Shown here: positions 42,574 to 53,463 of the stretch, piece after piece
How positions within the stretch are numbered: the first letter of the stretch is position 1
Layout: the number at the start of each line of letters is the position of its first letter
Source of the DNA: Pseudo-nitzschia pungens
Taxonomy: Eukaryota; Bacillariophyta; Bacillariophyceae; Bacillariales; Bacillariaceae
Assembly (NCBI GenBank): GCA_037355855.1
Contig: CM074765.1
Location: 1,674,001 to 1,738,000, forward strand
DNA length: 64,000 nt
Direction: 5' to 3'
The notes under the pieces: model-generated
Seen by the model: only the letters and a program-made list of their open reading frames with translations
The model's database searches: none
Told to the model about the DNA's origin: nothing
Made by a program: the position numbers and the translations under genes

Positions 42574-45500
42574 CTAAGCCAACCAATGGTTCGGAGAGGA
42601 CTCTGAGTCTTCTGATTGGCTCATTCGGATATCCGGGACTTCATTCGTCGTAGACTCCGACTGGTTTGGTTCTCGATACGGAGTGATCTTTCGGATGTTC
42701 ACTGTTTCCACTATCGAGGGCGCTTTCTGCAGTCTTACAGTTCCATTATCGTTGACTTGACGAATCACAAAGGGACCGGTCTTTCGAGGTTGCAACTTAT
42801 CAGGATCCGGTTCCTGCATCCATACTTTGTCATCGACTCGGAAGGTATGGTTAATTCTTTTGGCATTGTCTCGGAGTAAGTTCTTGTTAATTCCCTGTTG
42901 CCTGAGTTGTTGCAGAGCTAGCAGATTGGAGGTCAATGGCAGGTCGATCAACATGTCACGATTGAATACCAGAGAACCTGGGGATGCCTGTAACGCCGCA
43001 TTAACAGCACACCTGGAGGCGTGCATGCAAGTCGAGAGGGCATTGTCCATGAGCTGACTAGCTCTGGTGTTGGCTTGGGGGGGATTAACATGGATTAGAA
43101 CTCTGAGGATATCTGCAACAGTATGATGGACTCTTTCGCAGATGGCGTTTGACTGGGGGTTCTTCACTGTAGTGGGAATGGATTGAATCCCATACTGTTT
43201 GAGTGTGGTCTGGAATTCAGCTCCTAGGAATTCTCCACCATTGTCGTGGACACACCTGATGGGTCTTGGGTATCTTGAGAGCCAGCAGTTCTTGAATTGG
43301 TCTGAGACGTGTTGGGAGGACTTGTCTCTGATTCGTATGATCTCCAGTAGGTTGGTGACTGGATCAATACACGTTAGGGCCTTGAAGTTATAATTCTTAC
43401 CCTGAGCTGTAATCTTCCATGGGCCTATGAGGTCCACATGAATCTCGTTGAATGGCGCTAGTGGGGCTTCTTTCGGTGGTAGCTTCCCATACTTGGAGTG
43501 CTGGTTCTTATACTTAATGCAGTCGTCGGTGCAGACATACGTCTTGCAAAGGTTGGATAGATTATCCGCGTAGAATCCGTGAAGAGATAGTTTGGTAAAG
43601 CCTGGTGGATCCACAATGACCCAACAGGAGATGATACCATTTGATTGTATCATCGATAAGTGTTGAAGGGATGTAAATTCTCCAGTTGTCTGGGTTAGAC
43701 TGGTTCGCATAACATAACATTTGATTGCCCTCTAATTCTTGGTAGAAGAAGGCTTTGGATTGATTCTTGAATTTGATGGTGGGATCCTTTTGCTGATGGA
43801 GATAGATAGTTGAATAGTTGACCGGGCATTCCATGTCTGTTGCATTTGGCAGGTTGACTAGGCACTCGTTGTTCAGCAGACAAGCTTGTAATTCATGGTC
43901 TGCGTCATTGCACAAGTGCTGGAACAAGTTGGGGAACTCTGATAAAAACAGTTCTTCATCTTGCTTGGGGACTTCAAGTTTCAAAAAATCAATAAGAGTG
44001 CCCTTACCAAGGGCTTCTTTCTTCCCCACAGTAGGTGGGTCCATCCTGGGGAACCTGGAGAAGGCAGTCAGCAAGAACATTCTTCTTGCCTTCTACATAG
44101 GTGAGATTGACACCAAATTCTTCTAGGAAGAGTCGCCATCGAAGGACTCGCTGGACGGAGAGGGTTCGGAAGGTAAGATTCTTATGGTCAGTGTATACAT
44201 TGATAACACCACCTAGGAGCATTTTCCTGTACTCTTTGCAGCACAGGACGATTGCAAGGAGTTCTTTCTCCATAGTAGTATAATTCTTTTGGGCATCAGA
44301 TAGTTTCTTGGACCAATATGCAATAGGCTTGCCATCTTGTATAATGGCAGCGCCTAGCTGTAGGTCTGAGGCATCAGTGTACAGTTCAAAGGGCTTGTTG
44401 AGGTCTGGATAAGTGTTCAGCGCATCTGCTGCCACCATTGCTTTCATCTCTTGAAAGGCTTTGTCTTGAGCAGGTCCCCAAGTGAAAGCTGAAGGAGCTT
44501 TTCGTTGTTTGCCTTTGATGGTAGCTGCTTGAGGAGTCTGCTTGGGAGTACCAGTGATATCGAAGAGAGGAGCTAGGACATGGGACCTGCGAGGCCACAT
44601 ATCTCTGTAGTATCCTACTGCGCCAAGGAGGGACTTGACTTGAGTTATGGTTCTTGGTCGATCCATATGTAGAATGGCTTCGATCTTCTTTCTCCAGGGC
44701 TTAACAGCTGTAGGTGTCATCCAATATCCAAGGAAGTCGGTTTCTTGTACAGCCCAATCACACTTGAGTGGGTTGCACTTTAAGTCCATTTTGGTTGAGC
44801 CGGTCCTAGTATCTTGTCAATGGTCTTCATATGGAGGTCAAAGGATCCATTGGTCCATATACCAATATCATCAATATAAACAGTGCAGTCAGTGTCTTGT
44901 AGGATATCTTCCATTAGTTGTTGAGCAACGTCTGGAGAGACTTTGACACCCATTGGTAGTCGTTGGTATTCATAGCAACCATAGGGAGTGACTATGGTAC
45001 AGAGCTTCTTGCTTGCGTCGTCTAGTTCAAAGCAGTAGTATTGCATGGATAAGTCAATTTTGGTGAAGTGGGTGTATTTGCCTCTCTTGTTCATGATATC
45101 TTGTATCCTTGGTATGGGATAAGGTAGGCGTTCAAGAAGTTCATTCAGTTCTCTAAAGTCTGATACCCATCGTACCCTGTTATCCTTCTTTGGAACTATG
45201 AAGGTTGGAAATGCCCATTTGGCTGGTCCAGAGCATCTCTTGAGTACTCCATCATCACAAAGATTTTGGAGCTCCCTTTTGAATAGGTCTTCTCGTTTGT
45301 ATGCTACTGGATAAGGCTTCTTGTGTATGGGCTTGGATCCAGGGCTTCAGTCTTAGAGAGATCTTCTTGTGAGGGTACTTGCCAAGTTCACCATTAAAGA
45401 CATTCGGATACTTGCTTAGTATTGCTTGGAATTGTTGCTGCTCTGCTTTGGACATGTGGGACTGTTGCTGTGCGACTGTAGATGGATCTGTTTCTTGGTA

Positions 45501-46591
45501 GGCTCTGTCAAGAATAACCTTAGACTTGTATGGATTGGCAAAGGAAAGATCATCAGCGAAGAGTTCAGCATCCTCTAGTTCTTCCATGAGCATGGTATGG
45601 TTGTCATGGTATAGGGAGGTGTCCTTCAGAGGAATAGTTCTATCCATCCACTGGACTGCTCCTTCTTTGAATAGGAGGTTGATCTTTGCTAGGTGGAGGA
45701 AGTCTCTGCCTAGTATCAGATCGTATTTGCAGTTCGGGGAATGGAAGAGCCTTGCCTCTTGTTTGTCGATGGTATAGTTCCAAACTCTTGTAGCTTGAGG
45801 TTCTTCATGATGATGTATTCTGTAGTATCGAAGCTTCCATTTGCTGTAGTAGTTAGGACCTGATGTTTGCTTCGGATTGGTATTGTGCCAAATGGTAGTG
45901 CTCTCTTGTTGATTAGAGTTCCGGAGGACCCACTATCTAGTAGTGCTAGGAGTGGTCTTGATTTCATGGGAATACCTTGTATGTACTGTACGTTGGTTAG
46001 AAGAATAGGAGCCACGTTGCCCGTATTCGTTCTTTGAATAGGAGCCACGTTGCTCTTATTCGATGCCAGTTCTGCTGTATTTTTAGTTGTATTTCCAGCA
46101 GTCGACAGCAGCTTTAAATAATTTTGCTCCAGCGCACCTCCTTTGGTGTAGTCATTGGAGTTTTGGGTGTTGCAATAGAGGTTTTTTGCTGTACCCGTGG
46201 ACCAATTCCTTGCCAGGGACAAGAGTGGTCTATTTGTTGCTGCTGTACTATCTTTAGCGTCGGTTGTACCCTTGGATCGATTCGATTGATTTCGATTCGG
46301 ATCCATGTTCGGATTGCTCTCTGTTGAGAATCGAACTGTTTTTGTTGTTGCTGCTGTCGCAGTCTTTGCTAAGCGCTCACCAGGACTCCGTCCTGTAGGT
46401 TCCTTCCCCTCTTTCTCCGGGAGATCTCCTCCTTGCGTCTTCCCAGTCAGCTGTGCTGGACTGGCATCCAGGGCCTGTGGCGCTGGAGGCAAGGTGATTG
46501 CTGGTTTTGGTGGAGGAGTGCTGACGCACTCATGGGAGCCAAACAAGCTCACCATCGATGCTCCTTTCAGTTCGGCCTCCATGTTCTTCAT
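42574..46591 (-). pseudogene. Pol of element C: protease, RT, RNase H, integrase (frameshifted)
   Basis: The protease frame 46591-45716 includes the active-site LLALLDSGSSGTLINKR. A one-base deletion near 45780 shifts it before YDLILGRD. RT frames 45647-45255 and 45094-44780 (YIDDIGIW) are separated by a one-base insertion near 45340, and a further break near 44805 precedes RNase H (44789-44004, [11 protein letters not shown]). Integrase is the best-preserved part (43710-42574): HVDLIGPW, HDNGGEFLGAEF, NPQSNAICERVH for the D,D,E triad, then a C-terminal region ending ...HWLA. The layout matches gypsy elements. Not functional as it stands. Confidence 0.87.
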
Positions 46592-47564
46592 GGTAGGATT
46601 CCATTGCTGCTTTCATGTGGGCTTGGAATGATTCGTTGCTTCCAGGGGTCTCTTGACACTGAGAGTAAAAGGTTTCAGTGCTGGAGGTATTTCGATTGCT
46701 GGGACCCTTGTTGTAATTCTTGGAGAACTTGTTCTTCGGGCATTCGGACCAATTGTGGTTGTGTCCCTGGATTCTGCATGGGTTCGATTTCTTCTTGTTC
46801 TTGTTTTGGTTTGCCTTGTTGTTTGGACCAGAGCGCTTTCAATTGGTAGGGCTGCTAGAATTATTGGAACGCCTGCTGTTGCTCTTGTTGTTCTTCTGCT
46901 TGCTTAGACGATCGAGGCTGCTCATGTGGTCCACAATGAATTGGGACGTGGTCTCTGGAGTAAGCTTTAGATGGATGCGTACATAATCCTCGATCCAGCT
47001 GTTTGGGTAGCTGTGGAGGAGGATTGTTAGTGTTTGCAAGTGGTCCAGGTTGGATGCGAATCCATGTAGTTTTGCTGAATACTTGATTAACGTCATGATT
47101 CGATCGGTATGGTCCTTGCAGGTGGATTCGATCTTCTTTTTGCAGGCACTGCCTCGTAGATAGACGTGCATGATGTCTCTAGCATCCTCAGCATTGCAGT
47201 ATAGTTTGATAAAGGCTTGGAAGGCTGAGGTGTATCCCTCTTTCGTGAGTGGATAAACTCGTTGGTTGTTGGCGCGAGTCGCTCGCGTTAGCGCTCGCCA
47301 CTTGGTCTGAGCATCAACGCATAGACAGCGTCCGAAGTACCAGATCAGCGATGAGTCCGGAATGGTTAAATCTTCTGCGGCGTTCAAGAACGCCTCTTTG
47401 GTGTGGAGCAATTCTTCTAGCCCCCCCTTGTCCGTGAACAAAGGGACCTTGACGCTATCCGAGTGATCTTCGGAGTCGTAGACGGAGAGAGTCACTAGCT
47501 TGGGTTTGGAGCTATCGAAGGAGCTCTTGTAGGCTATCGGTGGGTCTCTGTAGATGCCAGCCAT
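46530..47564 (-). pseudogene. Gag of element C (one in-frame TGA)
   Basis: Starts at ATG 47564 (MAGIYRDPPIAYKSSFD) and reads in one frame to TGA 46530-46532 (...GELVWLP), except for a TGA at 46839-46841 between SSSPTN and KRSGPNN. The knuckle CRIQGHNHNWSECPKN follows the internal stop. At the position where B and D have TGA after the HTYL motif, C retains CGA (VYLRGSACKKK). The protein would form the capsid-like shell. Confidence 0.82.
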
Positions 47565-47687
47565 GGTTGCTTGTTGCGTCGATTGCCTTGCTGGAGATAA
47601 AGGGTCCTCTATTGTTGAGGATAGAGGTGTTTTGGTTTTCTTGAGATTTCAGTACTGAATTCTACTACTGTTCCTACGTGAAGTGGA

Positions 47688-47699
47688 CAGTAATTACTG
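47688..47699 (-). promoter_or_regulatory. Palindrome abutting the 5' LTR of element C
   Basis: CAGTAATTACTG, perfect palindrome directly next to the LTR. A second one, TTCAGTACTGAA, is at 47648-47659. B has the same at 49988-49999; D has CAATAATTACTG at 57419-57430. Confidence 0.75.
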
Positions 47700-48024
47700 T
47701 GTAACACTCTAAGGTAGAAATTCGGAGTAGTATATGAAAATTGTGAATGTTTAGATACTTTACGAGATATTGTTATGCGAATTGAGAATGGAGACATATA
47801 AAATTTCGAGGTCGCGAGCATACTCATATTTTGGCATACTCTGCCATAAATGTTGATTCATTGTCGGTTCCCACGATTAGGCATATACCCTAATCTGGGA
47901 CTCGACCATAATAGTTAGGACACATATTAAATGTATCCGGTACCGAAGATTATATTTGGTTATCCAATGCGGGATTCGGTGAATTATTAAGTCGTAACCT
48001 GCTAGCGTACGTTAGCATGTTACA
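47700..48024 (-). repeat. 5' LTR of element C
   Basis: 325 bp, same length as the 3' LTR and apparently two substitutions away from it. Confidence 0.92.
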
Positions 48025-48828
48025 ATTTGCAGTCGGGGGAATGGAAGAGTCTTGCCTCTTGTCGGTCGATATTGTAGTTGCCAAACTCTTGTAGTTTGAT
48101 GTTCTTCATGATAATGTACTCTGTAGTATCGAAGCTTCCATTCGCTGTGGTAGTTAGGACTTGATGTTTGCTTCTGATCGGTAGTGTGCCGAATGGTAGG
48201 GCTCGCTTGTTGATTAGCGTGCCAGAGGATCCACTATCTAGGAGAGCTAGTAGTGGTCTTGCTTTGAGAGGAATGCCTTTTATGTACTGTACGTTGGTTA
48301 AAAGAATAGGAGCCACGTTGCTCTTATTCGATGCCTGTTCTGCTGTATTTTTGTTGTATTTCCAGCAGTCAACAGCAGCTTTAAATAATTTTGCTCCAGC
48401 GCACCTCCTTTGGTGTAGTCTTTGGAGTTTCCGGGATTGCAATAGAGATTTTTTGCTGTACCGGTAGACCAATTTCTTGCTAGAGACAAGAGTGGTCCAT
48501 TTGTTGCTGCTGTCTGATCGATTTGAGTCGATGATGCGTCTGTACCCTTGGATCGATTTGTTGTTCGATTTGGATCCATGTTCGATTGGTTCTCTGCGGC
48601 AGAGAATTGAACTGTCTGTGTTGTTGTTGCTGCGATTGCAGGCTTTGCTGAGCGCTCAACAGGACTCCATCCTGTAGGTTCCTTCCCCTCTTTCTCCGGG
48701 AGATCTCCTCCATGCGTCATCCCAGACAGCAGGGCTGTGCTGGCATCCAGTTCCTGGGGAGCTGGAGGCAAGGTGATTGCTGGTTTTGGTGAAGCTCGGG
48801 GCTTCTTTCGAGGCTTGGAGCCTTGAAG
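48025..48828 (-). pseudogene. Protease end of element B pol
   Basis: Directly after the gag TGA (48829-48831) the same frame stays open (LQGSKPRKKPRASPKP... GDLPEKEGKEPTG) to about 48390, where a frameshift occurs. The continuation, frame 48472-48020, has the retropepsin motif LLALLDSGSSGTLINKR. Element C then interrupts the frame; it resumes at 42213 with KYDLILGRD. Confidence 0.8.
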
Positions 48829-49881
48829 TCAGGGGAGCCACACAAGTTCCCCATTGATGCTTCTTTCAGTTCGGCCTCCATGTTTGGAATGGTATGATTC
48901 CATTGCTGCTTTCATGTGGGCTTGGAAGGATTCGCTGCTTCCGGAGACAAGGTGAGCTTGGGTATGGAAGGTTTCGCCTGTCCCTGTCTTTGTATGGGGA
49001 CTCTTGTTGTAGTTCTTGGAGAACTTGTTCTTAGGACATTCGGACCAATCATGGTTGTGTCCGGGGATCCTGCAAGGATTGGACTTCTTCTTCTTGTTGT
49101 TTCCCTTGTGGTTGTGCGAGTTGCGCTTGCGAGAGTTGTTGTTGTTGTTGTTGTTGTTGTTCGAATTGTTCAAGCGTTTCTGTTGCTTGTTGTTGTTCTT
49201 GGTGCTTTTCTTGTTAGCTTGTCTCTCATGGCAGCTCATGTGATCAACAATGAATTGGACAGTGGTATCTTCCTGTATGCCACTGTGGATCATGCCGTAG
49301 TGTTCGATCCATGATGCTGGGAAAGAGTGTAGGAGGATGGTTAGTTTTTCCACCTTGGAGAGGGGAGCACTGCTTCCATCCAGTTTTCTAGTGTATTTCA
49401 TGAGGATTAAGATTCGGTCAGCGTGCTCTTTACATGTCATTGCCGGTGGCTTTCTGCAGTCGTTGCTTCAGAGATAGGTGTGCATGATGTCCCTGGCATC
49501 CCTGGCATTGCAATAGAACTTGGTGAAGTCCAGAATGGCTTTCTCGTATCCTCCGATTTCTTCTTCTTCATATTGGAGGTTGTCAGGATCGAGTGGATCT
49601 TGGATCATGTTGTTCCACTTGCTCTGCGCATCTGTTGTGAGGCAGCGACTGAAGTGGGTGAGATGTTTGTTGATTGAAAGCTGTATGAGCTTGGCGGCAT
49701 TTTTGAATGATTCTTCTACAAATAGAAGTTCTTCTAGGCCTCCTTTTTCTGTGAAGAGGGGAACCTTGATACTATCGGTGTTGCCGTCGGTGTCAGTGTT
49801 GTATAGTGTAAAGAGCTTGGGTTTCGTTCGATTGAAGGAGCTCTTGTAGGTGATCGGCGGATCCCTGTATAGACCTGCCAT
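48829..49881 (-). pseudogene. Gag of element B (one in-frame TGA)
   Basis: Starts at ATG 49881 (MAGLYRDPPITYKSSFN) and ends at TGA 48829. A TGA at 49468-49470 follows IMHTYL, at exactly the codon that is also TGA in D and CGA in A. The frame resumes without shift (SNDCRKPPAMTCKEH). The linker is Asn-rich and the knuckle is CRIPGHNHDWSECPKN. With only one altered codon, the gene is either recently inactivated or read through. Confidence 0.82.
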
Positions 49882-49999
49882 GGTGTTTGTTGGAGATACA
49901 AGTTGCCTCTGTTGTTGAGGCTGTCGATGTTTTTGGAGATGGGTTTCTTCAGTACTGATTGTTACTGTCTTTCTACTTAAAGATAAACAGTAATTACTG

Positions 50000-50318
50000 T
50001 GTTACACGTTAAGGTAGAAATTTTGGAGTAGTATGAATATTGTGAATGTTTAGATACTTTACGAGATATTGTTACGCAAATTGAGAATGGAAACATATAA
50101 AATTTGAGGTCGCAAGCATAGCCACATTTTGGCATGCTCTGCCATAAATGTTGATTCATTGTCAGTTCCCACGATTAGGCATATATCCTATTCTGGGACT
50201 CGACCATAATAGTTAGGACACATATTAAATGTATCCGTTGCCGTAGATTATATTCGATTCCCCAAGCGGGATTCGGTTAATTATTCATTCATGATCGTAG
50301 CTACGCTACAGTGTCACA
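50000..50318 (-). repeat. 5' LTR of element B
   Basis: 319 bp. Same length as the 3' LTR but with about 20 substitutions. Confidence 0.9.
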
Positions 50319-51099
50319 GGCGCAATAGCAGTGCTGCTGTTGCTGCTTTTGCTCCTTTTAGAATATCTGTTCTTTGGGCATTTGGACCAATCGTGGTCAT
50401 GTCCCGGAATTCTGCAGGGATTGTTGTATTTTCTTTTACCACTTGATGGTTCTTGCTCTGTATTGTCTTCTGAATCAGAGCTTTTGTTTTCCCTGTCACT
50501 GTCATTGTCACTGTCACTGTCACTGTCACTAGCATCCGAGTCAGAGCTGTTGCTGTCAATGCTTTCAGCATCTGAATCAGAGCTGTTGTTATTGCTTTCA
50601 GCATCCGACTCAGCATTTGAGTGAGCGTCCGATGCTTTTCTTTTGCTTTGACATTCTAAGCAGCTCATATGGTCGACGATGAGTTGTACAGTGGTATCTT
50701 CTTGTATTCCTTGGTGGATTAGACCATAGCTGTTGATCCATTTGTTTGGAAAGCTATGTAGCAAGATGGTCTTTGCTTCTATTGATGACAAGTCAACGTC
50801 ATGGCCTTGGAGTCTTTCTTTAGTATATTTGAAGAGGATTTGTATCCGGTCTGCATGGTCTTTGCATGAGGTGTTGCTTGGCTTCTTGCATTCGGAGCTT
50901 CAAAGGTAAGTGTGCATGATATTTTTGGCATCTGTTGCATTGCAATGGTGTTGCTTGATAAAGTCAATGATTGCTGCTTCATATCTTTCAACGCTTTCTT
51001 CATATTGGAATTCATCTGGATCCAGGGGATCCTGTAGCATTTCATGCCACTTGGATTGTGTGTCTGTATTTAGGCATCTGCTGAAGTGGGTGATGTATT

Positions 51100-51290
51100 T
51101 GCCGTGCACCGGAATACAGTCACGAGTCTACTCGGGACTGGATTAAGGATAAGGATGAATTACGATTAGCGAGCGTCCGTATCGCCAATAGGGAGACGGA
51201 CTCTCGATCCGATAGCGATAGACTAATTGATAGAGCTCACAATTTGCATATCACTACTATTCTAATCATTAGTAGACCCGGGGTATGGCA
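51100..51290 (+). repeat. 5' LTR of element E
   Basis: 191 bp, TGCCGTGCACCGG...GGGTATGGCA. Confidence 0.95.
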
Positions 51291-52023
51291 TGATTTTAAA
51301 ATCAAGCTGAGCGCTGATGACCATGAGCAGAAAGGTACCGATCGACCAAGGCGCCGACGGAACCGAAAGACTGCCAAAAATGGAGGCGCAGAGAAGCAAA
51401 ACAGGGAGAAGGATATCCAGTGTCTGCAGCACAAGGAAGACCGACCCCAGCAACTGTTGGCGCCCAAAGAAGGGAGCAACAGCAGCAACAGAGACACCTA
51501 AGTACCTGAACAGGACCATGGTCGACAACAAAGAAATAATCGAAAATAATGAGTGTCGAAAAAGTGACACATAATCGAGTGAGTGGACTAATTGGACCAA
51601 CACTGAGTGGATGGACAGACCGAATAGGGGATGCCAACCAAAACCGAAGTATACGGATATCCGGAAAGGTATATAATGAATACCTAAACACCACCAATCC
51701 CACGGGAAACGGGAAGTGGGACCGGCCCGGTGATTGCTTAATAGGGAAGCAACGCCGGAGAACCACGGGAATCGAATCCCACGAAATAAAAACAGAAACA
51801 ACTCCGGAGAACCACAGGATTCCCGGGAGCTAAAGAGAGAAACAACTCCCACCACCAAGATGGATGAGAGCAAATCTCAGCAAAATCAGCTACTACACGA
51901 GTTATCGCGTGGAAACCAAATCTAGAAGCAAAAACTGGAACAACCACTCCTGCTCATTTCCACAGCAAAATTAACAGATAACAAACTAAAGTAACTAATT
52001 TAACTAAATAAAACTGATTAACC
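51291..52023 (+). promoter_or_regulatory. Leader of element E with palindrome at the primer-site position
   Basis: Begins TGATTTTAAAATCA (51291-51304), a perfect 14-bp palindrome touching the LTR, where a tRNA primer-binding site would normally lie. The remaining 720 bases are non-coding and rich in AACCACGGGAATC-like repeats (51755-51835). The leader is likely to contain the packaging signal. Confidence 0.7.
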
Positions 52024-53463
52024 ATGGCGACCAAAGGAACCAAACTGAAACCCTTCAACGTCACACGGGAGGACTGGCCGGAAGACGCCACCACCGTAAA
52101 GATGAATGTAGACAGCGAACAAGGTGGAATCGCATTCAGCGACTACCTGAAGGTTCTCAATGGTACTGAAAGACCAGAACTCTTCCTTATCTGGAAGAGA
52201 GACTTTGACCAGAAAATTGCTGGCAATGACAAACTCAACGGGGACCAGAAATTGGAGGTTCTACAGAGAATCCTCTCTATTGAGGCACTCGGACTTGTCC
52301 AGCGAACGCTCGCGCGGACCTACTTGGCCGAACCGACCCACAAGGTCCATCACACCAGACACGTACAGAAAAAGATCCAAGAGATCGAACAAAGGGACCA
52401 AGCAAACATCCTGCTGTCAATGGGGCAAGACGCCACCGAAACTCCCACGGGAGCCTCCAAGGAGACGGCAAAGGAGCAAGCTCCAAACGCCGACAAAGCC
52501 GACACAGCCAAGGCGAGCTCGGACAAAGAATCGGAGACCGACAACCTCGAGTCTCCAATCCCAAAGAAAAAGGTCGCAAGCGCCCTCACCCAGTACTACC
52601 AATCCCAGGAGTACAGAAAGGATGTCATCGAGGAATGCATGCATGCCCTCAAACTCAAAATCTTTGGCAATGACCAACACGGCAAGCGCTCGTATATCGT
52701 CCTCCGCCGATTCATGCGAGGCATGCGCGTGGACCTCAAACATGGCATTAGAGCCTGGGCCAACCGAATGGCCGAACTCCAAAGCTACCTCCCAGATTGC
52801 CTCTGGGAATGTGGCAGTGACCAAATGGAAACACCAAGAAGTTTCACCCAAGGAGAAATGAAGGAAATCCTAGACGCCAACATGACCCACTCCCAACGCG
52901 AGAAGCTGGAGCACATCAGTTGGGACCTCTACACCCACTCCTTTAACACCACTATCGACAAGCTCGAAAACCTGGAAATCACCATCCGGAAGGAAGCACT
53001 AATGCAACAACGCATCACCGACCTCGAAAAGCAGACCGGCGTCACCAAGAAGACCCCCAAGGCCGCATCTGGGGGAGGAACCCACCACGGGAAATCCCCT
53101 GGCAAAAAGAAGCGCCCTGTGGACAACAGCAACAAACAGCTATGCAAGACCTGTGGCAAGGTCCATGCCGGCAAATGCTGGAAACTAACCGGTGGTCCCC
53201 ACAAGAAGGGGAAGTTCGACCGGGAAACCATCAACCTGCTCAAGGAGCACTTTGTGGCAAAAGAACAAGACTCAGACACTGAGCAACACTCCAAACCCCA
53301 CTGGGGAAGGAACCTATCGAACCACGAGTACTCTTATGTACTGGCCACGGCCCAAGCTGACCACGAAGTCTCCGATGACGAGATCGACATCTCCGAACGG
53401 GAACTCAAAGAGTACAGAAGAAAGTACAGAAAGACCTTTAAAAAGAAAGGATCCCACAACTGA
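52024..53463 (+). CDS. Gag of element E
   Basis: 479 residues from ATG 52024 (MATKGTKLKPFN) to TGA 53461-53463. Expected role: capsid/nucleocapsid of the virus-like particle. The region from about residue 180 to 330 (YRKDVIEECMHALKLKIFG, GMRVDLKHGIRAWANRM) looks like the helical capsid domain. A Lys-rich stretch is followed by the knuckle CKTCGKVHAGKC (C-X2-C-X3-H-X3-C, slightly shorter than the usual CCHC) and an acidic then basic tail. The stop codon is followed at once by the ATG of pol in the same frame, so readthrough or stop-restart could make the polyprotein. Intact. Confidence 0.92.
   Translation: MATKGTKLKPFNVTREDWPEDATTVKMNVDSEQGGIAFSDYLKVLNGTERPELFLIWKRDFDQKIAGNDKLNGDQKLEVLQRILSIEALGLVQRTLARTYLAEPTHKVHHTRHVQKKIQEIEQRDQANILLSMGQDATETPTGASKETAKEQAPNADKADTAKASSDKESETDNLESPIPKKKVASALTQYYQSQEYRKDVIEECMHALKLKIFGNDQHGKRSYIVLRRFMRGMRVDLKHGIRAWANRMAELQSYLPDCLWECGSDQMETPRSFTQGEMKEILDANMTHSQREKLEHISWDLYTHSFNTTIDKLENLEITIRKEALMQQRITDLEKQTGVTKKTPKAASGGGTHHGKSPGKKKRPVDNSNKQLCKTCGKVHAGKCWKLTGGPHKKGKFDRETINLLKEHFVAKEQDSDTEQHSKPHWGRNLSNHEYSYVLATAQADHEVSDDEIDISERELKEYRRKYRKTFKKKGSHN

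Larger units (their letters stand above)
42219..48024 (-). mobile_element. Ty3/gypsy-like element C (nested in B)
   Basis: 5,806 bp, with 325-bp LTRs and TSD ATTTG (42214-42218 and 48025-48029). Removing it rejoins the protease/RT frame of B: the left flank is AGATCATATTTG and the right is ATTTGCAGTCGG, matching AGATCGTATTTGCAGTTCGG in C itself at 45719. The LTRs appear to differ at two positions (TCACGAG/TCGCGAG and TACGCTAG/TACGTTAG). Internal genes carry several frameshifts despite the young LTRs. Confidence 0.92.
38758..50318 (-). mobile_element. Ty3/gypsy-like element B, hosting element C
   Basis: 319-bp LTRs at 38758-39076 and 50000-50318, with TSD GGCGC (38753-38757 and 50319-50323) inside gag of D. 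Order from high to low coordinate: gag, protease, RT, RNase H, integrase, which is the gypsy order. Net length about 5,750 bp. Several stops and frameshifts make it inactive. Its LTRs differ at about 20 of 319 bases. Confidence 0.9.

Noticed and set aside
49468..50902. Selenocysteine at the shared TGA codons in gag
   Set aside because: Relatives have Arg (CGA), not Cys, at the position, and no selenocysteine insertion element can be seen; CpG mutation is simpler.
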